Assembly (NCBI GenBank): GCA_963995505.1
Contig: OZ023192.1
Coordinates: 4,137,001 to 4,201,000 of the forward strand
DNA: 64,000 nt
Reading direction: 5' to 3'
Source: Hypericum androsaemum
Taxonomy: Eukaryota > Streptophyta > Magnoliopsida > Malpighiales > Hypericaceae
A program made the position numbers and the translations under genes. Position 1 is the stretch's first letter, and each line of letters starts with the position of its first letter. The notes under the pieces were generated by a model. That model ran no database searches and had not been told where the DNA came from. It saw only the letters and a list, made by a program, of their open reading frames with translations. Below, one piece after another: positions 11,386-22,838 of this stretch.

Positions 11386-12545
11386 CAGGGCGGTACCAGT
11401 CTACTCCTCTTTCCTTTTTTGTTATGCCTGTGTCTGCATTATGATGTGCTATTGTCTTGTGAATTATGATGTTTGTTTGCATCTTCCCACAAATTGAGGA
11501 CACCGTGTTCAATAAGTGTGGGGGGTGTCTAATGTGTTCTATGCTATGTGTCATGTGTTTCATTTTTCGTTCATGTGTGATCAAGTCTAGGTCTGAGTTA
11601 AGAGTGTGCTTAAGTCTGATATGGTGTCATAAGCAGATGAGAAAATTTTACCCTTGAATTGTTGGCTTCTTAGCAACCGTATATCCTTAGGAAGGTTCAT
11701 GTCAAGACAAGAGTAGCGAGGATAGGATTAAGCCCATATTGAGAAGTAGTTCTTGCTTTTTTTAAATCTCATAATTTGATTAAGTGATTGTTAGGTACAA
11801 GACCAAGAGAACATATGAGTAGTTGAGGGAACACGCTCTTAGTAACCAAACCCCGCCTGTATATTAAAAATATTTTAGCTAACTTGCGAGTCTAACCGAG
11901 TGATGTGCTTGCTGCCAAAAACCCATTTTTGAAAAATCTTTTAAGCAAAGGGCAGCGGTTAGGTCAATAAATTGGAGCAAAGCCCCTACTCGAAAGGAGA
12001 ATAAAAGGTGTGTGGAATGTTAAAAAAATAATAGAATGGGAGAAAGTGAAAACAAAAGAAAAGAAAAGAAAAGAAAAGAAGGGATTGGATGAAATTGGTT
12101 ATAGAATGTACGTAATGTGTAATATTATATGCGAATTGTGAAATATGGTATGTGGTATGTATTATGTGGATGAGGGGAATGGATATGGATCTTGATAGGG
12201 TTGAACTCCAGCCTAATCGGGACAAGCTCGAAGATCATTGTAGGAAATCAAGTGAGTCTCTGGGTTGGTGTTTGACTCTTCCTACAGGTCTACGTGTGAA
12301 CTCATGAGACGCCAAATGAGTGAAGCTAACTGCCAACGAAAACTATTTTGGGGCTAGGTGAAATGATGGAGCAATGTGTTCTTAATTATGGGGAACTGCT
12401 TTGCTTTGTGGGCTAGACTTGAATTATAGCATTGAGCTAACATGAGGTTTTCTTTGGGTAGTTCACTGTTGCTAGGGGACCAATAATTTTTAGTATGTCT
12501 GATGCTTACTTACTTGGGGACAAGCAAGGAAATAACTGTGGGGTA
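11386..12545. other. Non-coding internal part of the LARD-like element
   Basis: No ORF that I can support. It includes an AAAGA microsatellite at about 12053-12079 and ends in the purine-rich AACTGTGGGGTA before the LTR. A second G-rich tract (AAGTGTGGGGGGTGTC) occurs at about 11514-11529. Confidence 0.5.
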
Positions 12546-14081
12546 TGATGAGTGTGTATAAGCTCATGTTCTGTCGTGTGTTTCGTATGTGTTTAGTCAT
12601 GTTTTCATTCACTTTCACCTTGTTCCATTGAGTCTTATATCATTTTCATGTATTTGAGTCATGGAGTGGACTTCTACCATTTATCGTGTTTTGTGATAGG
12701 AAGTGAAGCTCATTGGAGATTGTTGAAGGGATAATTTCAAGAGACCATATTACAAGAGCCATAAATCTCTGCTCGAGCATTGGATTACCACAAATGAGAT
12801 ACTGTTGAAAAGCTTAAAGAGAGATCTACATTTTTTCTTTCATAGTCGAATCAAAATTCGGAGAAAAAGAGAGCCAAAAATAGAAAATACAAAAATATGA
12901 TGAAGATGTACAACCAAACTGGCGACGGGTAGTTAATTGGCGATCGCAAGTGAAGTTGGACAGAGATCTCGGACCAAAATTATTGGCGGGCGCCAATTAA
13001 CTGGCGGCCGCCAGTTCCCATGATGTCAACTTAATTTGACTTCCTATTTTGTTAGGTATTCGACTCGTTTCAGTTTTATTCGACTTTTGGCCTCCTATTT
13101 CAGCCATAGGACTATTATTATATTATTTACTTCATTACTTGGCTAACAAGACTTCTTATTTTGGTTAAACCTCCTCTAGGTTTTTCTAATTTCTAGCTAG
13201 TCGTTTGGCTATATATAGGCCATAGTCTCTTAGGTTTTAGACGATAATTATTCCAGACATTGAGAATTACTCTTTGATATTAATAAAGCGCACGTGGAGG
13301 TCTTACTGGAGGAGGAGATTTCTCCCACTACTAAGCCCTCTCTTTCTCTATCTTTTATGCTATTCTACACCATGTCCTTCATTGTTACCTTATGCTTCAT
13401 GGTTATGCTTAGCGAATAATTTTCTTGTGAGTGCGATGCCTTAATTATGTGATTAATCATCTATGCTAGGTTGTGGTTCGAATATCTTTGGCATTAGTTA
13501 TTAATTAGTACACTTAATACTTAATCTGAATTGGCCACTTAGATTATGATTCGAGTTAGCAAGAGTGGACCGAAAGGTACTTGAGTTAATGGAAAGAACC
13601 AATTAGCATATTCTTAGATATTAATGAGACGTCTTAATATCGTAAGGATAACCCATTAGGAGTAATCTTCATAATTAGATTAGTCTAGTTCTAGGTCTAA
13701 TTGATGAGCGAAAGCGTTAATTAGTAACCTAGGTCTTTGCTAGTTTCGCTTTGTCACCCTAATGAGCGAAAACGATAGGGAGATACTTTAGAACACTCTG
13801 GGTACTAGTTAGAACTTCATAAGAACCATAACCTCGACATAGGTAGTTAATCCATATGTGTATCGTGCTCTTTTATCTCTATTGATTCACAATTCTTTTA
13901 TTTACGTTTCCAATTTCATTTATTTACTTGCAAACTCTTACAACTTTATAAACCTTTAATTCTCTCGCTTCGCATAATTGATTGTTTAGATTTTCTTGTC
14001 CAACCTTCAGTTTTAAGAACCTTACTCATCCACTTTACTATTTGGTTGTGCGTTTGATTGTTCTCAATTTCTCGTACATCA
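12546..14081 (+). repeat. Candidate 3' LTR of the LARD-like element
   Basis: It starts TGATGAGTG after a polypurine-like tract and ends CATCA. A TATA-like GGCTATATATAGGCC sits near 13209, and a GC-rich palindromic stretch (about 12985-13017, GGCGGGCGCCAATT / CTGGCGGCCGCCAGTT) stands out from the AT-rich surroundings. There is no second LTR to confirm the borders. Confidence 0.5.
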
Positions 14082-14082
14082 A

Positions 14083-14445
14083 TACTGGAGGATGTTTGGA
14101 GAGGTAAGAAGGTTGATCTCTCATATCTTTGTGTATGTGGTCGTGTTGCGTATGTTCATATCAATGCAGGTAAGAGGAGAAAGTTAGATGCCAAGACCAT
14201 GAAGTATGCGTTCATTGGGTAAGGAGGAGATAATTTTAGTTTTAGATTTTGGAATGAGAATAACTGCAAGGTTATACAGAGCCAGGATGTCATATTCAAT
14301 GAGAAGGTGCTGTACAAGGATAGTGTGAGTGACAAGAGGGTTTTTGAATACCCCGATGCAATAAAGAGAATAAGGGTATATATAGAATCCATGAGGAGCG
14401 GGTTGAAGAAATCCTTTGAGAATTACAAGCTAAACTAGGTTGGTT
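14083..14445 (+). pseudogene. Copia pol remnant just after the integrase core
   Basis: Translation gives a recognisable copia segment between integrase and RT (EDVWRGKKVDLSYLCVCG, KTMKYAFIG, then SQDVIFNEKVLYKDS). There is an in-frame stop after AFIG at about 14221. It belongs to the same element as the RT pieces at 15680-16250 and 20740-21820 and the LTR at 22076. Confidence 0.75.
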
Positions 14446-14449
14446 AGGT

Positions 14450-15680
14450 TATTTTTGAGTGATTGAGCTTAGGATAATTTAAAATTTCTAGGGATTACAG
14501 ACAAATGTGAAAAATGGGCAAGGTACCCATTATGCAACCTTCATGACTTGGCTTCTCATTGGTTATACTACGCACGTGGTGGACCTAGGTGAATCTAAGG
14601 CGTGGTCTTTCACAGTCAAGTCCGTCACACCATAAAGTAGTCTATTGGGTTGAGTTTCTCCCCATTGGATACTTCGACTTATGATTTTTCAATCTCACTC
14701 AAGCTTACTCGGATCAACCACTCTCAACCTATATTCTGCTCTTTAACGCTCGACCCTACGGCCAACTAGGATCCTCCCTTCACGGTCAAGTCCTTTAAAT
14801 TTCACCTAGTCAATCGGTTAGTATTTTCCACGCTTCCATTCACGGCTAAGTCCATCAGGTCACTCAAGATCATTTTGCAAGTACCTATGGTCGGGCTAAT
14901 GCTACCAACATTTAACAGCAACACAAGATCCATTGAGCAAAAAGTATTAGAGCTACTAACCGATATACACTCTAAACTAAAAACCTATCCAAAAACCAAG
15001 CCACTTGGGTGCACTAGGACATCTGACTCGCGAGAAGACTACTCATGGCATATTACGATAAACGTAAATACATTCAAAAGGGGAAGTAATATCACAAGAG
15101 CATAAATAACAAGAGAGGATTAGAGAGGGCTCAATCGTAAACGCCGGTGCAGACTTCGGTTAGCGCAATTCTTGCCTTTCGATAGGTAAATGTGCTCGTA
15201 AGTGGTTTGGCCTAGGAAACGCTTCTCCCTCTTTGTAGTTACCGTTCGACGAATGTATATGCCGTAAAAAAATGGACAGAAGTTGGATAGGCTCGGGAGA
15301 TTCCTCAAGCATCGTTTGGCAGTCATTTACAACTTCTGCCGGTCGGCGTGTAATTCTGCAGAACAAAAAATGGGTAGGAGATTTGGAGGGTTTTGGGCTG
15401 ACCATTGTTGCCATTTGGTGCCATTTTTGCCTCTTGGTGGCCTGTACAGGGGAATCGCCGTTTGGTGAGATATACCCTGAATGGTGTCTTTAGCACAATT
15501 TCAACTTGGCCTCTTCTCCGTTTGGTTCCTTTCGCTCTCCACATCTTCATGTGCTTCTCTCGTCTCGAACATTTTTAAAAGACGCAAAAATAAACAAGTA
15601 AACTATTCAAGGGAACAGACCTAAAAATAGCCAAAAAGACTCGAGACTCAAGGATTAAATGATGTAAAAATAGGTCAAAA
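14450..15680. other. Unclassified block separating two parts of a copia pol
   Basis: Pol coding stops near 14445 and RT coding resumes near 15690-15900. The 1.2 kb between has several TTCACGGTCAAGTCC-type repeated words (14605, 14775, 14836) and no coding region I can identify. It is probably another insertion or rearranged element sequence. Neither ends nor target duplication were found. Confidence 0.4.
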
Positions 15681-16253
15681 TGACCCTTAAATGGCGTGAT
15701 GTAACTCAGATTTTTAACATCTCATCAGTTAGTGCATCACATGCTGTGGGTTCTTATACTGAGATTGTCAATTTAGACACCTTGAACTCAGGTGGGAGCA
15801 AAAAAGTATTGAATGACCAGGAGGTCGAGGCAGAAGCAAAACTAAGTTCTCCACCGCTAGCGGTTCTGCAGTGGAGATCCTTGAGACAACGTGGTTCACC
15901 GAATAGGTATTCACCAATAAACTACTATCTCTATTTGACTGATGGTGGAGAGCCCGAGAATTTTGTAGAGGCACATCAAACTAAGCATGTGCACAAGTGG
16001 AAGCTTACAATGGATGATGAGATTGAGTCATTGAGGAGTAATGAGACTTGTGAACTACTCAAACTCCATAAAGGCAAGAAGACAATGCAGAGCAAGTGGG
16101 TCTATAGAGTTAAACAAGAGGCGGATGATACTAGGCATTACAAGGTGAGGCTAGTTATGAAGGAATTTTAGCATAAATATGGTATAGACTTTACCGATAT
16201 TTTCACTCATGTTATGAAGCTAACCACTATTTAAATAGTATTGAGTATGATTA
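15680..16253 (+). pseudogene. Copia reverse transcriptase, N-terminal part
   Basis: The ORF 15680-16171 ends with the start of a copia RT domain (HKWKLTMDDEIESLRSNETCELLKL, then SKWVYRVKQEADD and YKVRLVMKEF). It stops at a TAG where copia proteins continue with GF. Reading on, the RT text continues to about 16253 and is then cut by a TG...CA insertion, resuming at 20737. Confidence 0.8.
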
Positions 16254-17712
16254 TGTAATACCCCTCTATATCAATTAAATTTAGTTGAATGTAATCAAGT
16301 ATTCTAAGTCATTATAATATAATATGTCTGAAAACATATTCAATAAATGGCCGTTTGAAAATTTAGAAATACAATCTAACCTACAATAAATTGAATTGTT
16401 AGTAATGCACAAAAGAAAAGAGAATTTAATTAAGGTATTATATTAAATTATTACATGACTTAGTCACGCTTTCTTAATTGAAGATCATGATTGGAAATAA
16501 AATATATAAAAAGGAAACAAAACGTGGCAATAGAGGTAAAAACGTGGCAGGTCATAAAAACTCTATGGAAACTCAATCATAGTTATAAGTTTGAGGAAAG
16601 TGGCAAGAGGTGGTTTAGATAAATTCCTCCAAAACAATAAAAAAATTTGAAATGTAAAATAAGAAGGCAGCTATGGATAAAGTAAGAAAGTTATAGGTTA
16701 ATTTAAAAACTCCATAAAATATGGATAAGACCAAAATATAAAAGAAGCAACGTGGATGCACAAAAAAAAAGTTACACATGACAAAGCAAACTAATGAGGC
16801 GGTAGAAATATAAGTCACTGCAAGGGAAATACTTGCTCATCTTCATTTTTTTCACCGCAACAAAAGAGCTAATAGCTCAATAGAAATTCCACTATTTCTT
16901 TGGAAAAAGAGGATCAACGAAGAAGAACAATGAGAAGGAGAAACGAAAATGGCAAAGACATATTGTTTCTTATGAGAAACTGAAAGTAGGTAAGTTAATA
17001 ATTATAAGCCAAAATTGATTTGAATACACTTCAAGATATACTTGTGAATTCTTTAAAGTATGAGACAGTAGGGAGTTAATAATAAATTTAATTAGTCTTT
17101 TAATAATAGTTTATATAAATTAATTGATAGTTTTGAACTCCATAAAAATTCGGTCATGAACGATGCCATTTATTATGGGAGTTGGCGGATATTATGATTT
17201 GTTAGGAGCTTAATGTATTTGAGATTCAGATGATAAAAAAAGAAGTGTAAACCGTAAGAAGGAACATGAACAATGGGCAAGTGATCCCAATTATATTCAG
17301 ATTAATTATTTAATTATGAGTTGGAAAGTTAAGTGGGGATGATGATTTTGAGATACGGCTGAAAGTAATTAGAAATCATAGTTTGGTTATTATAGATTGA
17401 TTAAAGAAATTAGAACAACAGAAGAAATCTTATCATTCTATAATTTAATTGAAGCAAGAAAAAAATTGGAAACTCAACAAAGGAAAAAGATAACGAACAA
17501 TAGTAATGGTCAGTAATCTAGTAAAAGAAAATACAAGCGACATTAAATCTAACTAAAACAAAAGGCCAGAAAGAGAACTAAAGAAAAGAAGATAAACTAA
17601 CTGTAATTATTTATGCGCAAAGGAAAATTTAGTGAAGATTGAATCTGCTCACAATAGGTATTAATTGAATAAGAAATTTAGTATCGTTCCTTCGGTGGTA
17701 ATAGAGAGACTT

Positions 17713-19479
17713 TTTTTTTGGCGAAAAAGTACCCGAGATATATTAAGAAAAAGAAAAGTTACAGGACAAAGACAAAATGAGAAACCTAAGACCTACCCCT
17801 GCTGGTCCCACAAACTGGGCAGTCAAAAGGGTGGGGTCCCAGGATCAAGAGATCCTGAGAGAGCCCGAGACTCTAAATCCTACTCCGCAGAAACCCACAA
17901 GCCGGGCCGTCGGAGTGACGCCTCCTTCCAACAGGTTGGAGAAACGTCGTCTATCAACTAACCCAGCGGGATCCACAAAACGGCCGTCTGGGGTTTCGGT
18001 CTCCCGACAATAGCCGAGAGGCCGAAAGCCTAAAACGAAGCTATCCTCGAGTTAACCCCTGCAAGGGTTCCTCCCACCCTACCACCCGAGGAGAGAAAGC
18101 AAAACTGACCCGTACACCTAGCGTGAAACGGTTGCAACCGGGGGCCTCAGTAAAAACCTATCGCCGCCAAACGATAGGGAAAAAGAACGCCAGACCCGTT
18201 AGAGTTGCGGTTCCTATTACAAAACCACCTGCAAACAAACAAAATAAAGAGAAGACAAATAATCAAGGGGCAAAACGGTGGAAAGGCATTCCGGAGAGAT
18301 CCCGTCCAATGTGTCTCAGCAGCTGTTGCGGGAAATTTGACCACCAGCCACTTATCGGAATTTTGGTCATTGCGTCGGCTGCAGCGTTACCTTCGCGAAA
18401 GATGTGGGAGACCCGAAAATGCATATCAGCTCGAAGTCGTTGCACGTGTGCCCACCTGTTGCGGAAACGCCATGGAACACTCGCATTCCGAGCCTGTAGA
18501 AGATGAAGAACATATGTGGAGTCCGTCTCCAGCCATAAATGTAGCCATCTGTTGTGGTGTGCAATTTCAATCGCAAACATGGCAGCAGTGAGTTCCGCCT
18601 CGAAAGCGTGGCCATTGCCTAAATGTTGCACAAAACAACCACAGACAAACCCTCGATGGTTCCTGAAGACTCCCGCAGCCGAGGAGGGACCCGGAGCTCC
18701 CTCTGCGCTACCATCGGTGTTGCATTTGATCCAGGTCAGAAGCGGGCAATGCCAGAACACCTCTTTGATCACCGGGGCTTTACCAGGTCGGGGGGTCACC
18801 CGAAAGAAGAGCAAAGTGGAGAGTTCCTCCTGTGAGCCAAAAGAGTGGCCGATCTCCAATACTTCAGTTTCCGCTACTAGGTTCCGGAGGAGGGTCATAA
18901 CTGAGTCCAGGGAGTGGCACTTGTTGTCAAAAATCCGCTGGTTGCGTTCCGACCAGATGACCCAGGCACAAGAAATGAATGCAGTTCTCCACAGTGCCAG
19001 AAGTTGTGGGCTGAAAGTCGCCTTCATTGCCTGCAAAAGTAAATCATTGAAGCTAGCGGGGTCGCGCCACGGAATGTGAAAGACTGCAAAAAGTTTTTTC
19101 CAAAGTGAAGTCGTGTAGGTGCAGTCCCCCAAGATGTGATCCAGATCTTCCGTGTGGTTCCTGCAAAGAAAACAAAGGGATGGCCCAGTGAAGCCCCTGC
19201 GTCTGCGTAGCGATTCCGAGGTGGGGAGAGCTCCGTGTATAGCTCGCCAGGTGACTATCGACCTGCGAGGTGGGATGAATCGGGCCCAAATCCACTTGCC
19301 CCAGCTCGTTTTGAGAAAAGATGGGCGCAGATGTTCAAAAGCAGCCTTGGAGGTGAGTAGACCATCTGAAGAGTGAGTCCATACCATGTGATCTGACTGA
19401 GGGGGGCCCATTTGATAGTGCAGAAGATCGTCCACGATGTGGGGAAAGGCATTCAGAAAATCACGCTGGATCAACCAGT
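17713..19479 (-). mobile_element. L1-type LINE, 5'-truncated, with target-site duplication
   Basis: The element ends in a T9 run on the plus strand (17711-17719), which is a poly(A) tail on the minus strand. A 17-bp sequence, TGGTAATAGAGAGACTT, occurs exactly at both borders (17696-17712 and 19480-19496). It contains the C-terminal half of ORF2 and a 3' UTR of about 550 bp. Truncation at the 5' end is the normal outcome of incomplete target-primed reverse transcription. Confidence 0.92.
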
Positions 19480-19543
19480 TGGTAATAGAGAGACTTGATT
19501 TGTATGTAACAGGTTTTATATTTCTCAGTATTTTTGAAACCAA
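18263..19543 (-). CDS. LINE ORF2 C-terminus: zf-RVT and RNase H domains
   Basis: This open frame of 426 codons has no interruption. The first 20 or so residues are encoded by flanking DNA; LINE sequence starts near 19479. A zinc-binding RVT region follows (TWRAIHGALPTSESLRRR, then CFLCRNHTEDLDHILGDC). The C-terminal RNase H domain keeps its acidic residues: Asp in CNTDGSAEG, Glu in EAELTAAM, Asp in LETDSTYV and Asp in NAAADAMTK. The RT catalytic domain and endonuclease are absent because of 5' truncation, so it cannot mobilise itself. The intact frame and perfect target duplication point to a young insertion. Confidence 0.85.
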   Translation of the reverse strand: MVSKILRNIKPVTYKSSLSITNWLIQRDFLNAFPHIVDDLLHYQMGPPQSDHMVWTHSSDGLLTSKAAFEHLRPSFLKTSWGKWIWARFIPPRRSIVTWRAIHGALPTSESLRRRRGFTGPSLCFLCRNHTEDLDHILGDCTYTTSLWKKLFAVFHIPWRDPASFNDLLLQAMKATFSPQLLALWRTAFISCAWVIWSERNQRIFDNKCHSLDSVMTLLRNLVAETEVLEIGHSFGSQEELSTLLFFRVTPRPGKAPVIKEVFWHCPLLTWIKCNTDGSAEGAPGPSSAAGVFRNHRGFVCGCFVQHLGNGHAFEAELTAAMFAIEIAHHNRWLHLWLETDSTYVLHLLQARNASVPWRFRNRWAHVQRLRADMHFRVSHIFREGNAAADAMTKIPISGWWSNFPQQLLRHIGRDLSGMPFHRFAP

Positions 19544-19945
19544 ATCTAGCGGCTATTGAACTTGGAATTTGTATATTGGAAAGAGGACCGCCAATCCAGA
19601 TGGTCATCGAGACAAAATTGGTAAACAAATAATATGTGACTCGTGCTTTCTTTGGCGCACTCTATTTATTTGTCATTATCTGAATTTGGTGCTTTGAGTT
19701 CATATTGTGCATTTACCATATGAGCATTATGATGTGACATTATGACTTATAAGAGTTTGGTTAATTGGGCCCATATGAGGCACTGTATATGTTTGATTTG
19801 TTGAAACCTATGGATTTGATTGATATGAAAGTCTATATGATATGGATGACTCCGTTATGTGATATGGACGACTAGTAGGCAGATCTACCCGTGACCAACC
19901 GAGGATGTTAGCATATGTGCACATATACTGAGGATACAATAGATT

Positions 19946-20063
19946 ATGATATGATAGGGTTGCCTTCCGGCGGGCGGAACTATTTGGCCGATGGGGTTGG
20001 TCTGATATGATATGGTTGCCTTCCGGCGGGCGAAACTATTTGGCCGAGGAGGTGGGTTGATGA
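19946..20063. repeat. Tandem repeat of about 58 bp in the solo LTR
   Basis: Two adjacent copies of a unit with GATATGATA(T/G)GGTTGCC, TTCCGGCGGGCG and AACTATTTGGCCGA differ at a few positions. It lies within the gypsy-type LTR and is non-coding. Confidence 0.7.
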
Positions 20064-20736
20064 TGGCGCCTTTGAGATATGGTATCCTCGTGTTGGAGAG
20101 GGAGTGACACGATTTAGATTCTGCCAAATATTCATCCAGTGCTGTGATTTAATTTTGGAATTATGTGTTCATGTGTCAAATTATGTGACGGTATGGGACG
20201 TTGCGTAGTTTGCTCATGTTTCTGTGCCTTTATGATTATATGTTAATATTTGGTCATCTCGTAAGTATGACTTTATGATACTGTAGTCTGTACATGTCTG
20301 CATGATTCAATTGCCATGTTAGTCATATGCATGTGTTAGGTATATTTGTGCATTGAGTGGCTAAATAAATTGTGATGCATATGTTATTTGTTTACGGGGT
20401 GTTCCAAAACACTCACCCCCTCTCACTAGTTTTGCAGGAACTCGTACATGAGTTACGTTGGTCCAGAGATCTATTCTGATCGTGTCTAGTCCACTTTATT
20501 CTTTGGGACTAGTCTTGGGATCTCTGGTTTGTATTTTGCTCTTTGATCTAGAAGCTCCGTAGTTATACAATTCATTTTGATCTTGGGATAAATGTAAAGA
20601 ATAATTATCATCTTGAATTTGTAAACATGTATGATTTATAAAATTAAAATACGTTTGAGGCTAGCTAGTCTCATTATGTTTTGTAAACGGATTAGGGTCT
20701 AGCGCCGGTCACCGACCACCGATTCGGATCGTGACA

Positions 20737-21990
20737 TATTACTGCAGAGAATATGATGTTAGAGCAGATGGATGTGAAGACAGCTTTTCTCTATAATGAT
20801 ATAGAGGAAGAGATCTGCATTGAACAACCAGAGGGGTACTTGTCAGAAGGTAACGTCAAGCTTGTGTGCAGGTTTATGAAGAGCTTATATGGGTTGAAGC
20901 AATCTCTTAGGCAATGGTACAAGAAGTTTGATGGATTTATGCACGAGATTGAGTTTGTGCACTATGAGGTAGACCATTATTGCTACTTCAAGAGGTTTGA
21001 TAATAACTATATCATTCTCTTGCTTTGTGTTGATGACATGTTGATAATAAGCTCATGTGTTAGAGAGGTGAGCTAGGTGAAGAACTAATTGTCTAAGAGG
21101 TTTGCTATGAATGATTTAGGAGAGACCAAACAAATCTTCGGTGTGAGGATTGAGCGAGACAAGGCGATAAAGAAATTGTATCTCTCGCATGTCGATTACA
21201 TTAAGAAGGTGTTGAAGAGGTTCAGCATGTAGGATGCCAAACTCATGAGTATACCCCTGGGTGGACACTGTAAATTGTCTAACAAGGACTCACCTAAAAG
21301 TGAGGCGGAGAAGGCTTAAATGAAGAAGACTCCTTATGCATCCGCAGTGGATAGTTTTATGTATGTCATGGTCTGTATAAGGCCAGACATAACACAAACG
21401 GTGGGAGTGGTGAGCAGGTTTATGAGCAATCTGGGCAAGTAATATTGGATGGCAGTGAAGTGGATCCTTGGGTACTTGAGAGGTCCTGATGAGAAGGTCA
21501 TATGTTTTGAGGGCACTGAAGTGAAGCTGAGAGGATATTTTTATGCAGACTTATGGTCTAGCAACCTTGACAGGAGAAGAAACACTACAGAGTATGTGTT
21601 CACATTGGGAGGGACAACGATCTCCTAGGCTTCTAAGTTGTAGCAGGTTGTGGCTCTGTCTAATGTAGAAGATGAGTATATGGCACTGACTGAAACAAGT
21701 AAAGAGATGGTATGGTTGCAAAATTTCTTGAGTGAATTGGTGAAGGGGTAGAAGAATAGTATACATTACAGTGATAGTCAAAGTGCTATTCATTTATCAA
21801 AGAACCCCAATTTTCACTGAATGATAAAATACATTGAGTTAAGGTATCACTATATACGACATCTCTTGGAGAGGAAGGTCTTACAGCTTGTGAAGATTCA
21901 AGCAAGTGAGAATCATGGAGATTTATGTTGACCAAAATGGTTACTTGGAGAAGTTGAAGCTGAACATGGCTTCAGCTGGCCTAGTGAACT
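20737..21990 (+). pseudogene. Copia RT C-terminus and RNase H, many stops
   Basis: RT resumes after the solo LTR: EQMDVKTAFLYNDIEEEICIEQPEGYL, then SLYGLKQSLRQWYKKFD and the active site LLCVDDMLII (YVDD box as CVDD). The frame stops at 21076 and continues with several more stops (near 21080, 21230, 21318, 21440) through RNase H words (TEYVFTLGGTTIS, ALSNVEDEYMALTET, HYSDSQSAIHLSKNP). It is the second half of the pol interrupted at 16253 and is clearly dead. Confidence 0.85.
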
Positions 21991-22075
21991 AATGAGAAGG
22001 CCCGACATGTAACACATAGAAGAGGGTTACTGGTGAGAGGTTACTTGCATTGAGTTCAGTCTCCAAGTGGGAGAT

Positions 22076-22580
22076 TGTTGGGTTATGGAGCCTGATGGGT
22101 ACTTATAAGAAGGCGTTGACTGATCGAGTAAATACCACGCATCGGTACCAATACCCGCCAATTGACGTGGCAATTGCCAGGTGAGTTTTGGGCTGAAGAC
22201 CTAGAGTCACCCAAAGGTTTGGCTTCAACCAAGTGAGAAATAAAAACATGGGAAATTGTGAACATGGTGGACAACAAATGTATGTCGGCAGCCAATGGTC
22301 CGGTTTCAACCTTAATTCAGTTTCATATTTAGTTTGTTTCAATCTCTCTACCTAATTTAGGATTGCTCCCTTATATATATCCTTGTAAGACCTCTATAAT
22401 ATATGTGAAAAAAGTGGTGAAAAAAGTTTACTGACGCATAAAAAACTTAGTGAAAAAATCTTGGCTTGATATGCCTCCAGATATGGACATTATTGACAAA
22501 TAATTGTGTCACCAAATTGTCGTCTCTCTTTTGTTTCAATTTGTTCTTCTCATACTGCAAGCTAGTTATGTTTCCCAACA
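22076..22580 (+). repeat. Copia 3' LTR
   Basis: A polypurine tract (CCAAGTGGGAGAT) directly precedes TGTTGGGTTATGG, and the segment ends TTTCCCAACA, giving 5-bp inverted ends TGTTG...CAACA. A TATA-like CTTATATATATCC lies near 22370. The 5' LTR of this element is not in the window. Confidence 0.85.
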
Positions 22581-22585
22581 CACTA

Positions 22586-22812
22586 TGCACCCAAAGAATA
22601 AGTGAAGCAGTCTCTACCGCTGCGTTTCACAATGGGCATCTATGATCCAACTCCACCCCACGCATAGCAATATTGACCCTGACCCAAATATTGATATCAA
22701 ATGCCCGCCATAAAAAATTCTTCAATCGAGGTGGGCATAGTAAATTTCAGCACTTCTTCCACAGTGCAGTATCCGGGATGCCAACCGAGGAAGAGGCTTG
22801 GCACCAACTATT
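22586..22812 (-). pseudogene. LINE ORF2 fragment (zf-RVT region)
   Basis: Read on the minus strand the segment translates to a zf-RVT-like text (FFWRAFDINIWVRVNIAMRG, then ELDHRCPL and AAVETASLIL), with the pattern seen in plant LINE ORF2 C-termini. It is about 225 bp, lacks flanks of its own and is degenerate. The next LINE, on the other strand, starts right beside it. Confidence 0.55.
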
Positions 22813-22838
22813 AAAATTCCGGCACTTATATTACCTTC

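Larger units (their letters stand above)
9990..14081 (+). mobile_element. Non-autonomous LTR retrotransposon (LARD-like) with gag-like ORF and 3' LTR
   Basis: The region has a gag-like coding stretch (10038-11385), a long non-coding part with a purine-rich tract (AACTGTGGGGTA, 12535-12545), and an LTR-like segment starting TGATGAGTGTG at 12546 and ending CATCA at 14081. No RT, integrase or protease is present. The 5' LTR was not found, so the left border is approximate. At the right border copia pol sequence begins at once. Confidence 0.55.
16254..20736. mobile_element. Solo LTR of a Ty3/gypsy-type element, inserted in copia RT
   Basis: The insert begins TGTAATACCCCTC and ends GATCGTGACA, so it has TG...CA ends. 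It contains no coding sequence of its own once the nested LINE is removed (about 2.7 kb of LTR). The flanks are GATTA on the left and TATTA on the right, a 5-bp duplication with one change; removing the insert plus one copy restores the copia RT frame. The motif TGTTCCAAAACACTCACCCC near its right end resembles long plant gypsy LTRs. Orientation is probably plus, but there is no internal region to prove it. Confidence 0.7.

Noticed and set aside
18516..19079. 187-codon plus-strand ORF over the LINE
   Set aside because: It is the antisense shadow of the well-supported LINE RNase H/zf-RVT frame.
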